From assembly GCA_964444115.1 (NCBI GenBank), contig CAYUFT010000051.1, positions 1 to 15,162 of the forward strand: 15,162 nucleotides of DNA, read 5' to 3'. The position numbers were made by a program, and so were the translations under genes. Numbering within the stretch: position 1 is the stretch's first letter; every line of letters begins with the position of its first letter. The stretch is from UBA349 sp964444115 (GTDB lineage Archaea > Methanobacteriota > Methanobacteria > Methanobacteriales > Methanobacteriaceae). This document shows, piece by piece, positions 5,958 to 12,639 of the stretch. A model generated the notes under the pieces. It did no database searches. It had not been told where the DNA came from and worked only from the letters and a program-made list of their open reading frames with translations.

Positions 5958-6083
5958 ATGAGGTAAGTGCTCACCTTCCAGAGTTTTGCCACTTGTGGGA
6001 GTAGTAATTAATATAAAGACAAATACTCTGGAGGTGATATTATGGCCACATGTTAGATAATGTGTGGGTAATTCCTACCTTAT
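5958..6083 (+). ncRNA. Candidate branched non-coding RNA in the convergent coaBC/flpA spacer
   Basis: The 507-bp spacer 5747-6253 has no credible protein gene. From 5958 to 6083 the composition jumps to roughly 40 % G+C, while the preceding 140 bases are about 10 %. A closing stem pairs ATGAGGTA (5958-5965) with TACCTTAT (6076-6083). Stem 2 pairs 5971-5984 with 6025-6037 (TCACC, bulged T, TCCAGAGT with ACTCTGGA, GGTGA; 13 bp), extended by TTT/AAA and capped by CCACTTGTGG. Stem 3 pairs CCACAT (6046-6051) with GTGTGG (6062-6067). Strand is uncertain: a TATA-like ATATTTAAAT (5929-5938) suits the + strand, but TTTATAT on the - strand (6102-6096) is also possible. The + strand reading is preferred because it carries a perfect SD inside stem 2. 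A decayed gene leader is the main alternative. Nothing was recognised in the rest of the spacer beyond the coaBC terminator. Confidence 0.4.
6030..6056 (+). other. Perfect SD followed by a four-codon minigene
   Basis: GGAGGTGAT (6030-6038) is an exact complement of the 16S rRNA 3' end and is followed at correct spacing by ATG 6042, Ala, Thr, Cys and TAG (6054-6056). A second tiny frame, Met-Cys-Gly-stop, starts at 6060. The SD is paired with CACCTTCC (5972-5979) in the RNA-like fold. It could be a leader peptide, a regulatory decoy, or the remnant of a deleted gene. No downstream + strand gene exists before the convergent operon. Confidence 0.3.
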
Positions 6084-6253
6084 GTATTTTCTAAAATATA
6101 AAGTTTACACTTAAAATTAAAAAAGATTTTAAAATAATTTTATTAAAAAATTCGGGCCATAATCGTAATTATTTTTGAAAAATTGACTTTAATATCCAAT
6201 TAAAATATTATTGAAATCAACAGAATTCCATCAAAAATCACCAAATCTCAGCT

Positions 6254-6919
6254 CTAAAAACTTCTCTCCACTACTAGACCCAGATGGTCTTTTTCATAGG
6301 GTTCTAATTTGATTTTTTCCACTATGTTGAATCCATGGGTTTTTAATTTTGATTCTTCTTCTCTGAAAATCTTTTGCGGCTTTTTAGTAACATCAATACT
6401 TCTAGCCTTAATCATGAGCATTCCCTGACCTTCTTCTTTTAAAAATAATCTCATATTATCCATGAATAATTCGCTCTGTTGTGGTTGGGCCACATCACAG
6501 TAAATAAAATCCACTTTTTCAACTAAGTTCAAATAACGACTTGGTCGGGTTGCATCTTCCAGCAAAGGCACCATATTTTCCCTTTTTTCACATACTCTAA
6601 CCAGTTCTCTCATCATCCTGGGAGAAAATTCCAGACAATAAATTAAACCTTCGGGAACCATATCAGATATGTGGGATGGGGTAGTACCAGAAGAAGCTCC
6701 TAAATAAAGAACTTTAGAGTCAGATGATAGTTTTAAATTCTCCAAACCATTTAAAATCGCTGCTCCTAATTTAGAACGGCGTGGGTCCCAAACACGATAT
6801 TCTTTACCTTCCCAATCAAGAATCTTTTCTCCATATACTTTGTATTCTGGACTAAGATTAGGGGTTACCAGTGAATGATCCATAAGATATACTCTATTTA
6901 TTCCCTCTATTTTTTCCAT
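6254..6919 (-). CDS. flpA: Fibrillarin, rRNA/tRNA 2'-O-methyltransferase
   Basis: The SAM-dependent catalytic subunit of the archaeal box C/D sRNP, which methylates ribose 2'-OH groups of rRNA and tRNA as directed by guide RNAs. The 221-residue length is typical of archaeal fibrillarin, without the eukaryotic Gly/Arg-rich N-terminus. The start is a small beta domain (1-55), followed by the Rossmann-like methyltransferase fold: SAM motif LYLGASSGTT (71-80), acidic Glu97 in LEFSPR, EDATRP (121-126), CDVAQP (141-146) and the catalytic-site Lys171 in MIKARSID. The ending DHLGLVVERSF is characteristic. The SD is GGTG, six bases before the ATG. It is the last gene of the operon with NOP5, its direct partner, and is separated from it by a small membrane-protein gene. 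No L7Ae gene is present in the window. Confidence 0.97.
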   Translation of the reverse strand: MEKIEGINRVYLMDHSLVTPNLSPEYKVYGEKILDWEGKEYRVWDPRRSKLGAAILNGLENLKLSSDSKVLYLGASSGTTPSHISDMVPEGLIYCLEFSPRMMRELVRVCEKRENMVPLLEDATRPSRYLNLVEKVDFIYCDVAQPQQSELFMDNMRLFLKEEGQGMLMIKARSIDVTKKPQKIFREEESKLKTHGFNIVEKIKLEPYEKDHLGLVVERSF

Positions 6920-6958
6920 ATTAACACCGTGATTAGATTAATTACATTTACACTTAAA

Positions 6959-7261
6959 TTAAATCTTTTTATTGCCTTTTTCTGAGTTAGACATTTTACA
7001 ATTCTCTCGCATATCCTGCAGTGTTTCGTGAATTTCGGTCTGGGTCTGATAGACCACTGACTGGATATTTCCTGATTCCTGATTAATATTATCCATCAAT
7101 TCTCCTGTCATTTGATGTTGGAGTTCTATCAAGCTCTTAAGATTCATAAAATTTTGTTTCAATCTTCTTTCAACGCTTAAAGAGAACCATATGGCAGTAA
7201 TAGCCAGAATAATGGATAAAATACTGGAAATAGTATAAATTATGGGTAAAATATCTAACAC
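6959..7261 (-). CDS. Small membrane-anchored coiled-coil protein between NOP5 and fibrillarin
   Basis: Not a family I recognise. It encodes about 100 residues: one N-terminal membrane segment (residues 3-30, rich in Ile/Leu/Ser), then SVERRLKQN and about 60 polar residues rich in Gln, Glu, Asn and Met with heptad-like hydrophobic spacing, predicted as a cytoplasmic coiled coil. The tail is basic and polar, ending GNKKI. I prefer the GTG at 7261. The GTG three codons upstream (7270) is part of the SD AGGTGAT (7272-7266), which is spaced correctly for 7261. It begins 22 nt after the NOP5 stop and ends 39 nt before fibrillarin, so it must be co-transcribed with both. A membrane protein inside an RNP operon is unexpected. 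Possible roles are membrane tethering or simple hitch-hiking; neither is supported beyond position. Confidence 0.75.
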   Translation of the reverse strand: MLDILPIIYTISSILSIILAITAIWFSLSVERRLKQNFMNLKSLIELQHQMTGELMDNINQESGNIQSVVYQTQTEIHETLQDMRENCKMSNSEKGNKKI

Positions 7262-7283
7262 AATTATCACCTATTATTAATCC

Positions 7284-8489
7284 CTATTTTTTCCTTTTTT
7301 TCTTCTTTTTCTTTTTAGAATATTTTTTATATTGTTTTGGACTTGATTTAGTAACCTTTTTAGATTTGGTAACTCTTTTAGGGAATGGATTATCTTTATT
7401 AATAGTTTCTAATCTTTCCAGATAACCTTCTTTAATACTAGGGTCAAATTCACCAGAGAAAAGATCTTTACGCACGGCCAAAGATAATTTAGCAGCTAAT
7501 GTTCGGGCAATTTTTCCCCTTAGCCACCACTTGGCCCCTCTAATATCAGGATGCTGATATATAAGTCCGTGCTTGGGAGGTCGCTCGCCGGTCTTTAAAT
7601 GTCTGAATAATGCCTTCTCAGCCCCCATAATTTGGATAGTACTGGAGGGGAACAGAGCTAATTGTTTTATGCTTCCGGCATGAGCAATCAATTTAGCACC
7701 AAGAGAAGCACCCGCCAAATCTCTTAAATTAGGGGCAATTTTCTCCATTTTAAAATCTACATAAGTTTCTATGGATTGGCGAGATTCTTGTAGTGATTTG
7801 AGGGACTTAGCAAAGCCCTGAATTATTAAAATATCTTCCTCTTCAATATCGGCCCCCATACTACTATCTATTTCCAGATTATGTCCACTTAAGTCCTGTT
7901 GGAGTATTTGATCGCGGTGGCCGTGCTGGGCCACTAAACCCACATAGGCCTCGTGATTTCGCACAAAATCCAATTCTGGAAAATGCACACCGTACCATTC
8001 TCTTATTCTTTCAGAGAGTTTTCCTATGGATTCATCCAATTCATCTAAAGAACTTATGGCCTGTATTAAAAGCTTATCCTCTGCCTCAGACGATTCCCTT
8101 ATTTGATGGAGAGTAACATCCATGTAAATATCATGTATTCTTGGCTTAAATTCTTCTTCAGTGTTTATAAAGCCAATTTCTAATAATATTTGCTTTAAAT
8201 TGGAGCGAAGGTGTTCTCCACCAGGATTTGGATTTTTAAATTCGAATTTTTCACTATTTTTTAGATGTTGGTAGTTGGAACTACCTTTATTGGTCTCTAT
8301 GATGATAGATTCGTATTTTTTCCCGATTCTATTTAATAATGCTTCTTCTTCTACCAGTAAAACTCCTTCTCGAATTTTTAAAAGCCGGGAAGAAATTTTA
8401 CTCGGTGGGAAAAGTTCATAATCCAAAAGAGTCAAATCTTCATTAAAGACCATGAAACCGGCCAGACAATTTGTAAGATAACAATTCAT
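7284..8489 (-). CDS. NOP5 (Nop56/58-type) core protein of the box C/D sRNP
   Basis: The scaffold that binds L7Ae-bound guide RNA through its Nop domain, recruits fibrillarin through its N-terminal domain and dimerises through its coiled coil. The 401 residues divide into an N-terminal domain (1-110), a long helical coiled-coil region (about 118-250), and a Nop domain beginning near 253 with the signature NLRDLAGASLGAKLIAHAG and continuing through ALFPSSTIQIMGAEKALFRHL (278-298) and KHGLIYQHPDIRGAKWWLRGKIAR (306-329, given in part). The tail (about 370-401) is almost wholly Lys/Ser, ending in a run of Lys and Arg, as in many NOP5 proteins, and probably contacts RNA. No SD is visible before ATG 8489; initiation may be on a short leader. 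First gene of the operon. Confidence 0.96.
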   Translation of the reverse strand: MNCYLTNCLAGFMVFNEDLTLLDYELFPPSKISSRLLKIREGVLLVEEEALLNRIGKKYESIIIETNKGSSNYQHLKNSEKFEFKNPNPGGEHLRSNLKQILLEIGFINTEEEFKPRIHDIYMDVTLHQIRESSEAEDKLLIQAISSLDELDESIGKLSERIREWYGVHFPELDFVRNHEAYVGLVAQHGHRDQILQQDLSGHNLEIDSSMGADIEEEDILIIQGFAKSLKSLQESRQSIETYVDFKMEKIAPNLRDLAGASLGAKLIAHAGSIKQLALFPSSTIQIMGAEKALFRHLKTGERPPKHGLIYQHPDIRGAKWWLRGKIARTLAAKLSLAVRKDLFSGEFDPSIKEGYLERLETINKDNPFPKRVTKSKKVTKSSPKQYKKYSKKKKKKKRKK

Positions 8490-8533
8490 AAAAACTAATT
8501 TGTTTGATGTGATTTAAATTATTTGACTTTTTA

Positions 8534-8557
8534 AAGATTATATTATAAAATAATCTT
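8534..8557 (-). promoter_or_regulatory. NOP5 operon promoter within an inverted repeat
   Basis: On the - strand TTTTATAA (8550-8543) fits a TATA box and predicts a start near 8520, about 30 bp before NOP5. It is framed exactly by the perfect 8-bp inverted repeat AAGATTAT (8534-8541) / ATAATCTT (8550-8557). A repressor binding this repeat would compete with TBP. The remaining divergent region to 8681 is AT-rich, with no other element I can defend; pyrD's own promoter is not obvious. Confidence 0.4.
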
Positions 8558-8681
8558 AGAAAAATTATTACAAAAATTAAAATTTAAAATAAATCAAGAT
8601 TTAATAGAATGACTAAATACTATAACAAAACAGTAAATTAATCTGCTAATTTGAGCAATATAACTTTTTAGAGGTTTAGAA

Positions 8682-9587
8682 ATGATGGAAATCGAATTAT
8701 TTGGGGTTAAAATGAAAAATCCTACCATGTTGGCTGCAGGGGTAATGGGTAGTACTGCAGCATCCCTAAATTGGGTATCTCGATGTGGGGCAGGGGCAGT
8801 GGTAAGCAAATCGTTCTCTAAAATGCCTAATAAAGGATACAAAAATCCTACCACGGTGGAAGTGAATGGGGGAATTATAAATGCAATAGGCCTTTCCAGT
8901 CCTGGTGTTGAAACATTTAAAAAAGAGCTGGCATCTCTCAATGGTGATGTGCCAAAGATAGCATCAATTTATGGGGCTACTCCTGAAGAATTTTCTCAAA
9001 TCGCTGGTGAAATAGAAGATCTGGTTGATTTAGTTGAGTTAAATGTATCATGTCCTCATGCTATGGGTGGCTGCGGGGCGGCCATAGGCCAAAATAAGGA
9101 ATTAACATTCAATGTGGTTAAATCGGTTAAAGATACAGTATCCGTTCCAGTAATGGTTAAATTAACTCCTAATGTGACGGATTTAACAGAGATTGCTATT
9201 AGTGCTGAAAAAGCCGGCTGTGATGGACTAACTTTAATCAATTCTCTAGGCCCTGGAATGAAAATTGATTTAGAAACCGGCCGCCCGATATTATCTAATA
9301 AATTTGGAGGAATGTCTGGGCCCGCTATAAAACCTATTGCTCTTAGATGTGTATTTGAAACATATGCTGTGACTAATGTGCCTTTGGTGGGAGTAGGTGG
9401 AATATCTAATGCTCAGGATGTTGTAGAATTTTTATATGCTGGGGCCAGTGCGGTACAAGTGGGAACAGCCATAATGGAAAAGGGCCCGGAAATTTTTGCA
9501 GAAATTTGCACTGGACTTGAGAAATTCATGAAAGAACATGAATTTGATTATATATCGGAAATGGTGGGTCTGGCTCACAAATTTTAG
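8682..9587 (+). CDS. pyrD: Dihydroorotate dehydrogenase, class 1B catalytic subunit
   Basis: Oxidises dihydroorotate to orotate with FMN in pyrimidine synthesis, passing electrons to PyrK; cytosolic. The 301-residue TIM barrel shows SKSF with Lys43, substrate loop NAIGLSSPG (67-75), NVSCPH with catalytic-base Cys124 (Cys marks class 1; class 2 uses Ser), MVKLTPN (158-164), FGGMSGPAIKPIAL (208-221) and the FMN-phosphate motifs GVGGIS (237-242) and AVQVGT (257-262). The SD GAGG (8671-8674) serves either of two adjacent ATGs (8682 or 8685); the first is kept. The adjoining pyrK gene confirms the 1B (NAD-linked) type rather than fumarate-linked 1A. The gap to pyrK is about 97 nt with no T-tract terminator, so the pair is probably one transcript. 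Confidence 0.96.
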   Translation: MMEIELFGVKMKNPTMLAAGVMGSTAASLNWVSRCGAGAVVSKSFSKMPNKGYKNPTTVEVNGGIINAIGLSSPGVETFKKELASLNGDVPKIASIYGATPEEFSQIAGEIEDLVDLVELNVSCPHAMGGCGAAIGQNKELTFNVVKSVKDTVSVPVMVKLTPNVTDLTEIAISAEKAGCDGLTLINSLGPGMKIDLETGRPILSNKFGGMSGPAIKPIALRCVFETYAVTNVPLVGVGGISNAQDVVEFLYAGASAVQVGTAIMEKGPEIFAEICTGLEKFMKEHEFDYISEMVGLAHKF

Positions 9588-9684
9588 ATACAAATCTGAA
9601 AATTAATTAGAAAATATTAAAAAAAGTATTAGAAAATTGAATTATTATCATTAGTTTTATCTCAATTTGGTGATTGGTGGAAAA

Positions 9685-10494
9685 ATGCACGTTCCAAAGG
9701 TTTTAGAAATAAAAAAAGTTTTTGAAGAATCAGAAACTGTAAAAACATTTATATTTGATTGGGATATGGATTCGGAGGATATAATTCCTCAACCTGGCCA
9801 GTTCATGATGTTATGGAATTTTGAAGATGAAAAACCCATGTCTATTTCATATATAGATCCAGTTAAGGGAGAGTTAGGAATATCTATTAAGAAAGTGGGA
9901 GAATTTACTTCTAAGGTCCATAAACTTGAAAAAGGTGATAAATTAGGTCTTAGAGGACCTTATGGCAGAGGATTTGATTTAAAAGGCTCTAAAATATTGG
10001 CCGTTGGTGGCGGAATAGGAATGGCCCCTATTGCTTCTTTTGTAGATCATGCCTTAATTAGGGGCGTGAAAGTTGATGTGGTTAGTGCATCACTTACCTT
10101 AGACGAATTATTGTTCGTAAATAGAATGAAAAAAGCAGGAGCCAGTGTTTTCACCTGCACTGATGATGGAACCTGTGGATTCCAGGGATTTGCCACTGAT
10201 AGGGTAGAAGCAATTTTAATGGACCATGATTACGATATGATTGTAACCTGCGGCCCAGAGCTAATGATGAATGGAGTTCTGGAAATAGCTAAAAAGCATG
10301 AGATTCTAAGCCAGTTTTCCATGGAGCGTTGGATGAAATGTGCTATGGGAATTTGTGGCCAGTGTTGTGTAGATGATGCTGGATGGAGGGTCTGTGTAGA
10401 AGGGCCTGTTTTCTGGAGTCATGAGGTGAATCTGATTAAAGAGTTTGGTGAATACCGAAGAGACTCATCAGGGACTCGAAATTACTATAAATAG
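9685..10494 (+). CDS. pyrK: Dihydroorotate dehydrogenase electron-transfer subunit
   Basis: Carries FAD and a [2Fe-2S] cluster and moves electrons from PyrD's FMN to NAD. The 269 residues comprise an FAD-binding beta barrel (about 1-98) with the flavin motif KPMSISY (51-57) and GLRGPYGRGF (88-97), an NAD-binding domain with GGGIGMAP (108-115) and TCGPELMM (188-195), and a C-terminal cluster-binding segment with cysteines 219, 224, 227 and 237 (pattern C-x4-C-x2-C-x9-C) before VEGPVF, the classic PyrK arrangement; Cys228 is an extra neighbour. I chose ATG 9685. An in-frame TTG at 9667 lies upstream, but GGTGATTGGTGG between them provides the SD for 9685. A free ferredoxin:NADP-type reductase is the only alternative, unlikely beside pyrD. 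Confidence 0.93.
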   Translation: MHVPKVLEIKKVFEESETVKTFIFDWDMDSEDIIPQPGQFMMLWNFEDEKPMSISYIDPVKGELGISIKKVGEFTSKVHKLEKGDKLGLRGPYGRGFDLKGSKILAVGGGIGMAPIASFVDHALIRGVKVDVVSASLTLDELLFVNRMKKAGASVFTCTDDGTCGFQGFATDRVEAILMDHDYDMIVTCGPELMMNGVLEIAKKHEILSQFSMERWMKCAMGICGQCCVDDAGWRVCVEGPVFWSHEVNLIKEFGEYRRDSSGTRNYYK

Positions 10495-10548
10495 AATATA
10501 ACTCCAATTTATTTCTCAAATTTTATCTCTTATTTATTTAATTAAATG

Positions 10549-10556
10549 TTTATAAT
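10549..10556 (+). promoter_or_regulatory. TATA box for the AI-2E family gene
   Basis: TTTATAAT, in the 132-bp gap after pyrK, predicts transcription from about 10580 and a leader of roughly 45 nt with SD GAGG at 10617-10620. T-rich sequence at 10508-10540 may end the pyrDK transcript. Confidence 0.4.
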
Positions 10557-10626
10557 GCACCTATCCATCATATCAATTTCAACTGGAAACTAATTAAAAA
10601 TGATAATCTAACTGATGAGGAATACT

Positions 10627-11685
10627 ATGATCTACAAACTAAAAGGAACGCTGACCTCCGCAATATTCGTGGTTTTAATTTTGATAATAGCTTCGTTTTT
10701 TGTTTTATCTCCACTTATGAGTATGATAATATTGGGGGCCATTTTTGCCTATGCCATACGACCTATATCTAGTAGAATGAACCCTTATCTTAAATTTGAA
10801 TCAATTTCCATTTTTGTGGCTATGATACTGGTTATTACTCCATTAATTTTAATAATAGCCTTCAGTATAAGTACTATAATTGATTCTGCACCAGTTATTA
10901 TGGGCGCGGCAAGTAATGTTGATGCTGGGAGTTTAAATCAGACTATTAATCAAACATCAACCCAAATTGCAGGTTATATACCTGTTGCTTTCCAGCCATC
11001 AGCTAATTCTATCATTAATGGGTTTAAAAGTTTAATTAATGCAGGATTAAATGTAGTTTTAGGTTATGCTGGTGATATAGTTCAATCGATACCTATGGTT
11101 GCTTTACAGCTATTTATATTCACTGCTTCTACATTTTACTTGGCTAAAGATGGTGATAAAATATTAGAATATTTAAGATATGCTTTACCTCAGGAGAGAA
11201 GGAGCTTTTTCCGTAAACTGTCTGAGGAAGTAGAAAGAGTTCTAAAGAGCATATTTTATGGTCATTTTTTGACGGCTTTAATCATTGGAATAATGGCAGC
11301 AGTGGGTTTCTATATTTTAGGATATCCGTATGCCCTATTTTTAGGAATATTGACTGGATTTTTACAGCTCATACCAATTATTGGTCCTTGGCCAACCTAT
11401 ACTGCTCTTGCAATCTATGATTTTGCCACCGGCAATATTCCAAGAGGCATAATAGTGTTATTGTTTGGATTTTTCCTTAGTGGTAGTGACATTTACATCC
11501 GTCCTAAATTATCAGGAAAATATGCTGATATTCATCCCCTAATTTTTCTTTTAGGATTTCTAGGAGGTCCTTTGGTATTTGGTATTGTTGGTTTCATTTT
11601 AGGACCTTTAATTCTGGGAGTAACATATGCTGCACTACTGGCCTATAAAAATAATGACTCAAATGATTCTTTAGAAAAAAATTGA
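10627..11685 (+). CDS. AI-2E family (UPF0118/PerM-like) membrane transporter
   Basis: A 352-residue polytopic inner membrane protein. Hydrophobic segments fall into the family's usual pattern of about eight: two close together at the N-terminus (about 9-45), one at about 57-82, a polar external stretch rich in Asn/Ser/Thr (about 85-140), then one near 150-170 and four more from about 205 to 345. Family hallmarks are the FLQLIPIIGPWPTY region (about 245-258), SGSDIYIRPKLSGK (about 285-298), HPLIFLLGFLGG (about 303-314) and the ending FGIVGFILGPLILG. Members have been linked to autoinducer-2 export or Na+/H+ antiport; the substrate here is unknown. ATG 10627 is preferred over the in-frame ATG 10615, because SD GAGG (10617-10620) overlaps the latter and is spaced properly for the former. 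Confidence 0.9.
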   Translation: MIYKLKGTLTSAIFVVLILIIASFFVLSPLMSMIILGAIFAYAIRPISSRMNPYLKFESISIFVAMILVITPLILIIAFSISTIIDSAPVIMGAASNVDAGSLNQTINQTSTQIAGYIPVAFQPSANSIINGFKSLINAGLNVVLGYAGDIVQSIPMVALQLFIFTASTFYLAKDGDKILEYLRYALPQERRSFFRKLSEEVERVLKSIFYGHFLTALIIGIMAAVGFYILGYPYALFLGILTGFLQLIPIIGPWPTYTALAIYDFATGNIPRGIIVLLFGFFLSGSDIYIRPKLSGKYADIHPLIFLLGFLGGPLVFGIVGFILGPLILGVTYAALLAYKNNDSNDSLEKN

Positions 11686-11712
11686 TTGTTAATTGTATAT
11701 GAATATTTTAAA

Positions 11713-11737
11713 ATTTTTTAAAAAATAAAAAAAGATT
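11713..11737. terminator. Bidirectional A/T palindrome between convergent genes
   Basis: ATTTTTTAAAAAAT (11713-11726) followed by an A-run to about 11733 gives a U-tract in transcripts from either side. It lies 27 bp after the transporter stop and about 100 bp beyond the stop of the convergent secreted-protein gene. Confidence 0.4.
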
Positions 11738-11834
11738 AGGTTCAAATTAAGATCTGATAATTATTTAAAATTAACTGGATTTAAGATTTACAGTCTTAAT
11801 TATTCTATAACCTATTTAATTGTTTTTTCATTTA

Positions 11835-12404
11835 TTATCCACTTTGTGGCATAATCAAGTTCTGAATATACTGCATAATGGAATAAAATAAATTCATTAT
11901 TTGTTGTAGTATGCCATCTTGGCTGGCATCCGTAGTTGCTGAACCTGAAGCAACTTGAGTTATGTTTGCAGGTGTAGTGGTATTAGTAGATTTACTTGAA
12001 ACTAGAGGTATGCTAATGGAGTTGGAATTAATTCCGAATGTTTTTCCTGAAGCATCCTGATAAGTTACTCCCACACCACCAATAAAGAATGGATTTGAAA
12101 CAGTGGCATCACTACCAAAGTCTGCTTTTACTTCCTTGTCTGTTGGAATATAAACTTTTTCAGTGAAAATTTTCTTGGAACCGGCTTTCATGGTTCCTAT
12201 AAACTTGTAGAAGTTTTGATCGGCCACACTGACATTGTATATGTCTTTATTCCCATTATTTTGAATGGTATATGTTATGGTTACATTTTGGCCTTTTTGA
12301 GCTTGGGATGGTCCTTTTTGAGTGACTAATACGCTCTGTGCATATGCAGCACCCATTGATATAAGGAACATCGCTAGAAGCATTATTATAATACTTTTTT
12401 TCAT
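11835..12404 (-). CDS. Secreted protein with CARDB/DUF11-like domain
   Basis: A 189-residue exported protein of unknown role. A Sec-type signal peptide (1-22) ends AYA before QSVLVTQ. Residues about 26-120 look like an immunoglobulin-like beta sandwich of the CARDB/DUF11 kind, from the pattern GQNVTITYTIQNNGNKDIYN followed by alternating beta strands (FIGTMKAGSKKIFTEKVYIP). A Ser/Thr/Asn linker (about 135-163) leads to an amphipathic, hydrophobic C-terminal helix (IMNLFYSIMQYIQNLIMP) that could rest on the membrane or mediate assembly. It has no cell-wall sorting or PGF-CTERM-type signal that I can see. The SD GAGGG lies just before ATG 12404, and a consensus TATA box stands 50 bp upstream, so expression may be high. 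Transcribed divergently from polB1 and convergently with the transporter; monocistronic. Confidence 0.8.
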   Translation of the reverse strand: MKKSIIIMLLAMFLISMGAAYAQSVLVTQKGPSQAQKGQNVTITYTIQNNGNKDIYNVSVADQNFYKFIGTMKAGSKKIFTEKVYIPTDKEVKADFGSDATVSNPFFIGGVGVTYQDASGKTFGINSNSISIPLVSSKSTNTTTPANITQVASGSATTDASQDGILQQIMNLFYSIMQYIQNLIMPQSG

Positions 12405-12453
12405 ATCATCCCTCGTTCTTTTTTAAATATTACGAAGTTACTATGTATATGAT

Positions 12454-12461
12454 TATATAAA
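12454..12461 (-). promoter_or_regulatory. Consensus TATA box of the secreted-protein gene
   Basis: On the - strand the sequence is TTTATATA, the archaeal consensus. It predicts a start near 12431 and a 26-nt leader carrying the SD. This is the best-looking promoter in the window. Confidence 0.6.
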
Positions 12462-12606
12462 CATTTTCCTTTAAGAATATGTATAAATGCCTTATTAATT
12501 CTATAAATCACTTTTAGGGAAATTTAAGATATTAAAAAATCAAGAAGATTTTGAATTTTATAGAAAATAGCTACTACTAAAATCATGTTGATTAATAATT
12601 AATTAA

Positions 12607-12615
12607 TTATATTAT
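12607..12615 (+). promoter_or_regulatory. Possible polB1 promoter giving a leaderless mRNA
   Basis: TTATATTAT centred near 12611 predicts a start at about 12637-12640, coinciding with ATG 12640. No SD-like motif lies in front of that ATG, in keeping with leaderless translation. The rest of the divergent gap 12405-12606 shows only A/T-rich sequence and the opposing promoter. Confidence 0.3.
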
Positions 12616-12639
12616 CTGGTTAGAATAAATTAAAACTGT

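Noticed and set aside
5958..6037. A miniature transposable element with imperfect terminal repeats (TCACCTTCCAGAGT / ACTCTGGAGGTGA)
   Set aside because: The repeats are only 40 bases apart, show no target-site duplication, and are better explained as an RNA stem. No second copy occurs in the window.
6030..6040. ATCACCTCC on the - strand as the 3' end of a 16S rRNA fragment
   Set aside because: Only nine bases match. It is simply the complement of a perfect SD, with no further rRNA sequence around it.
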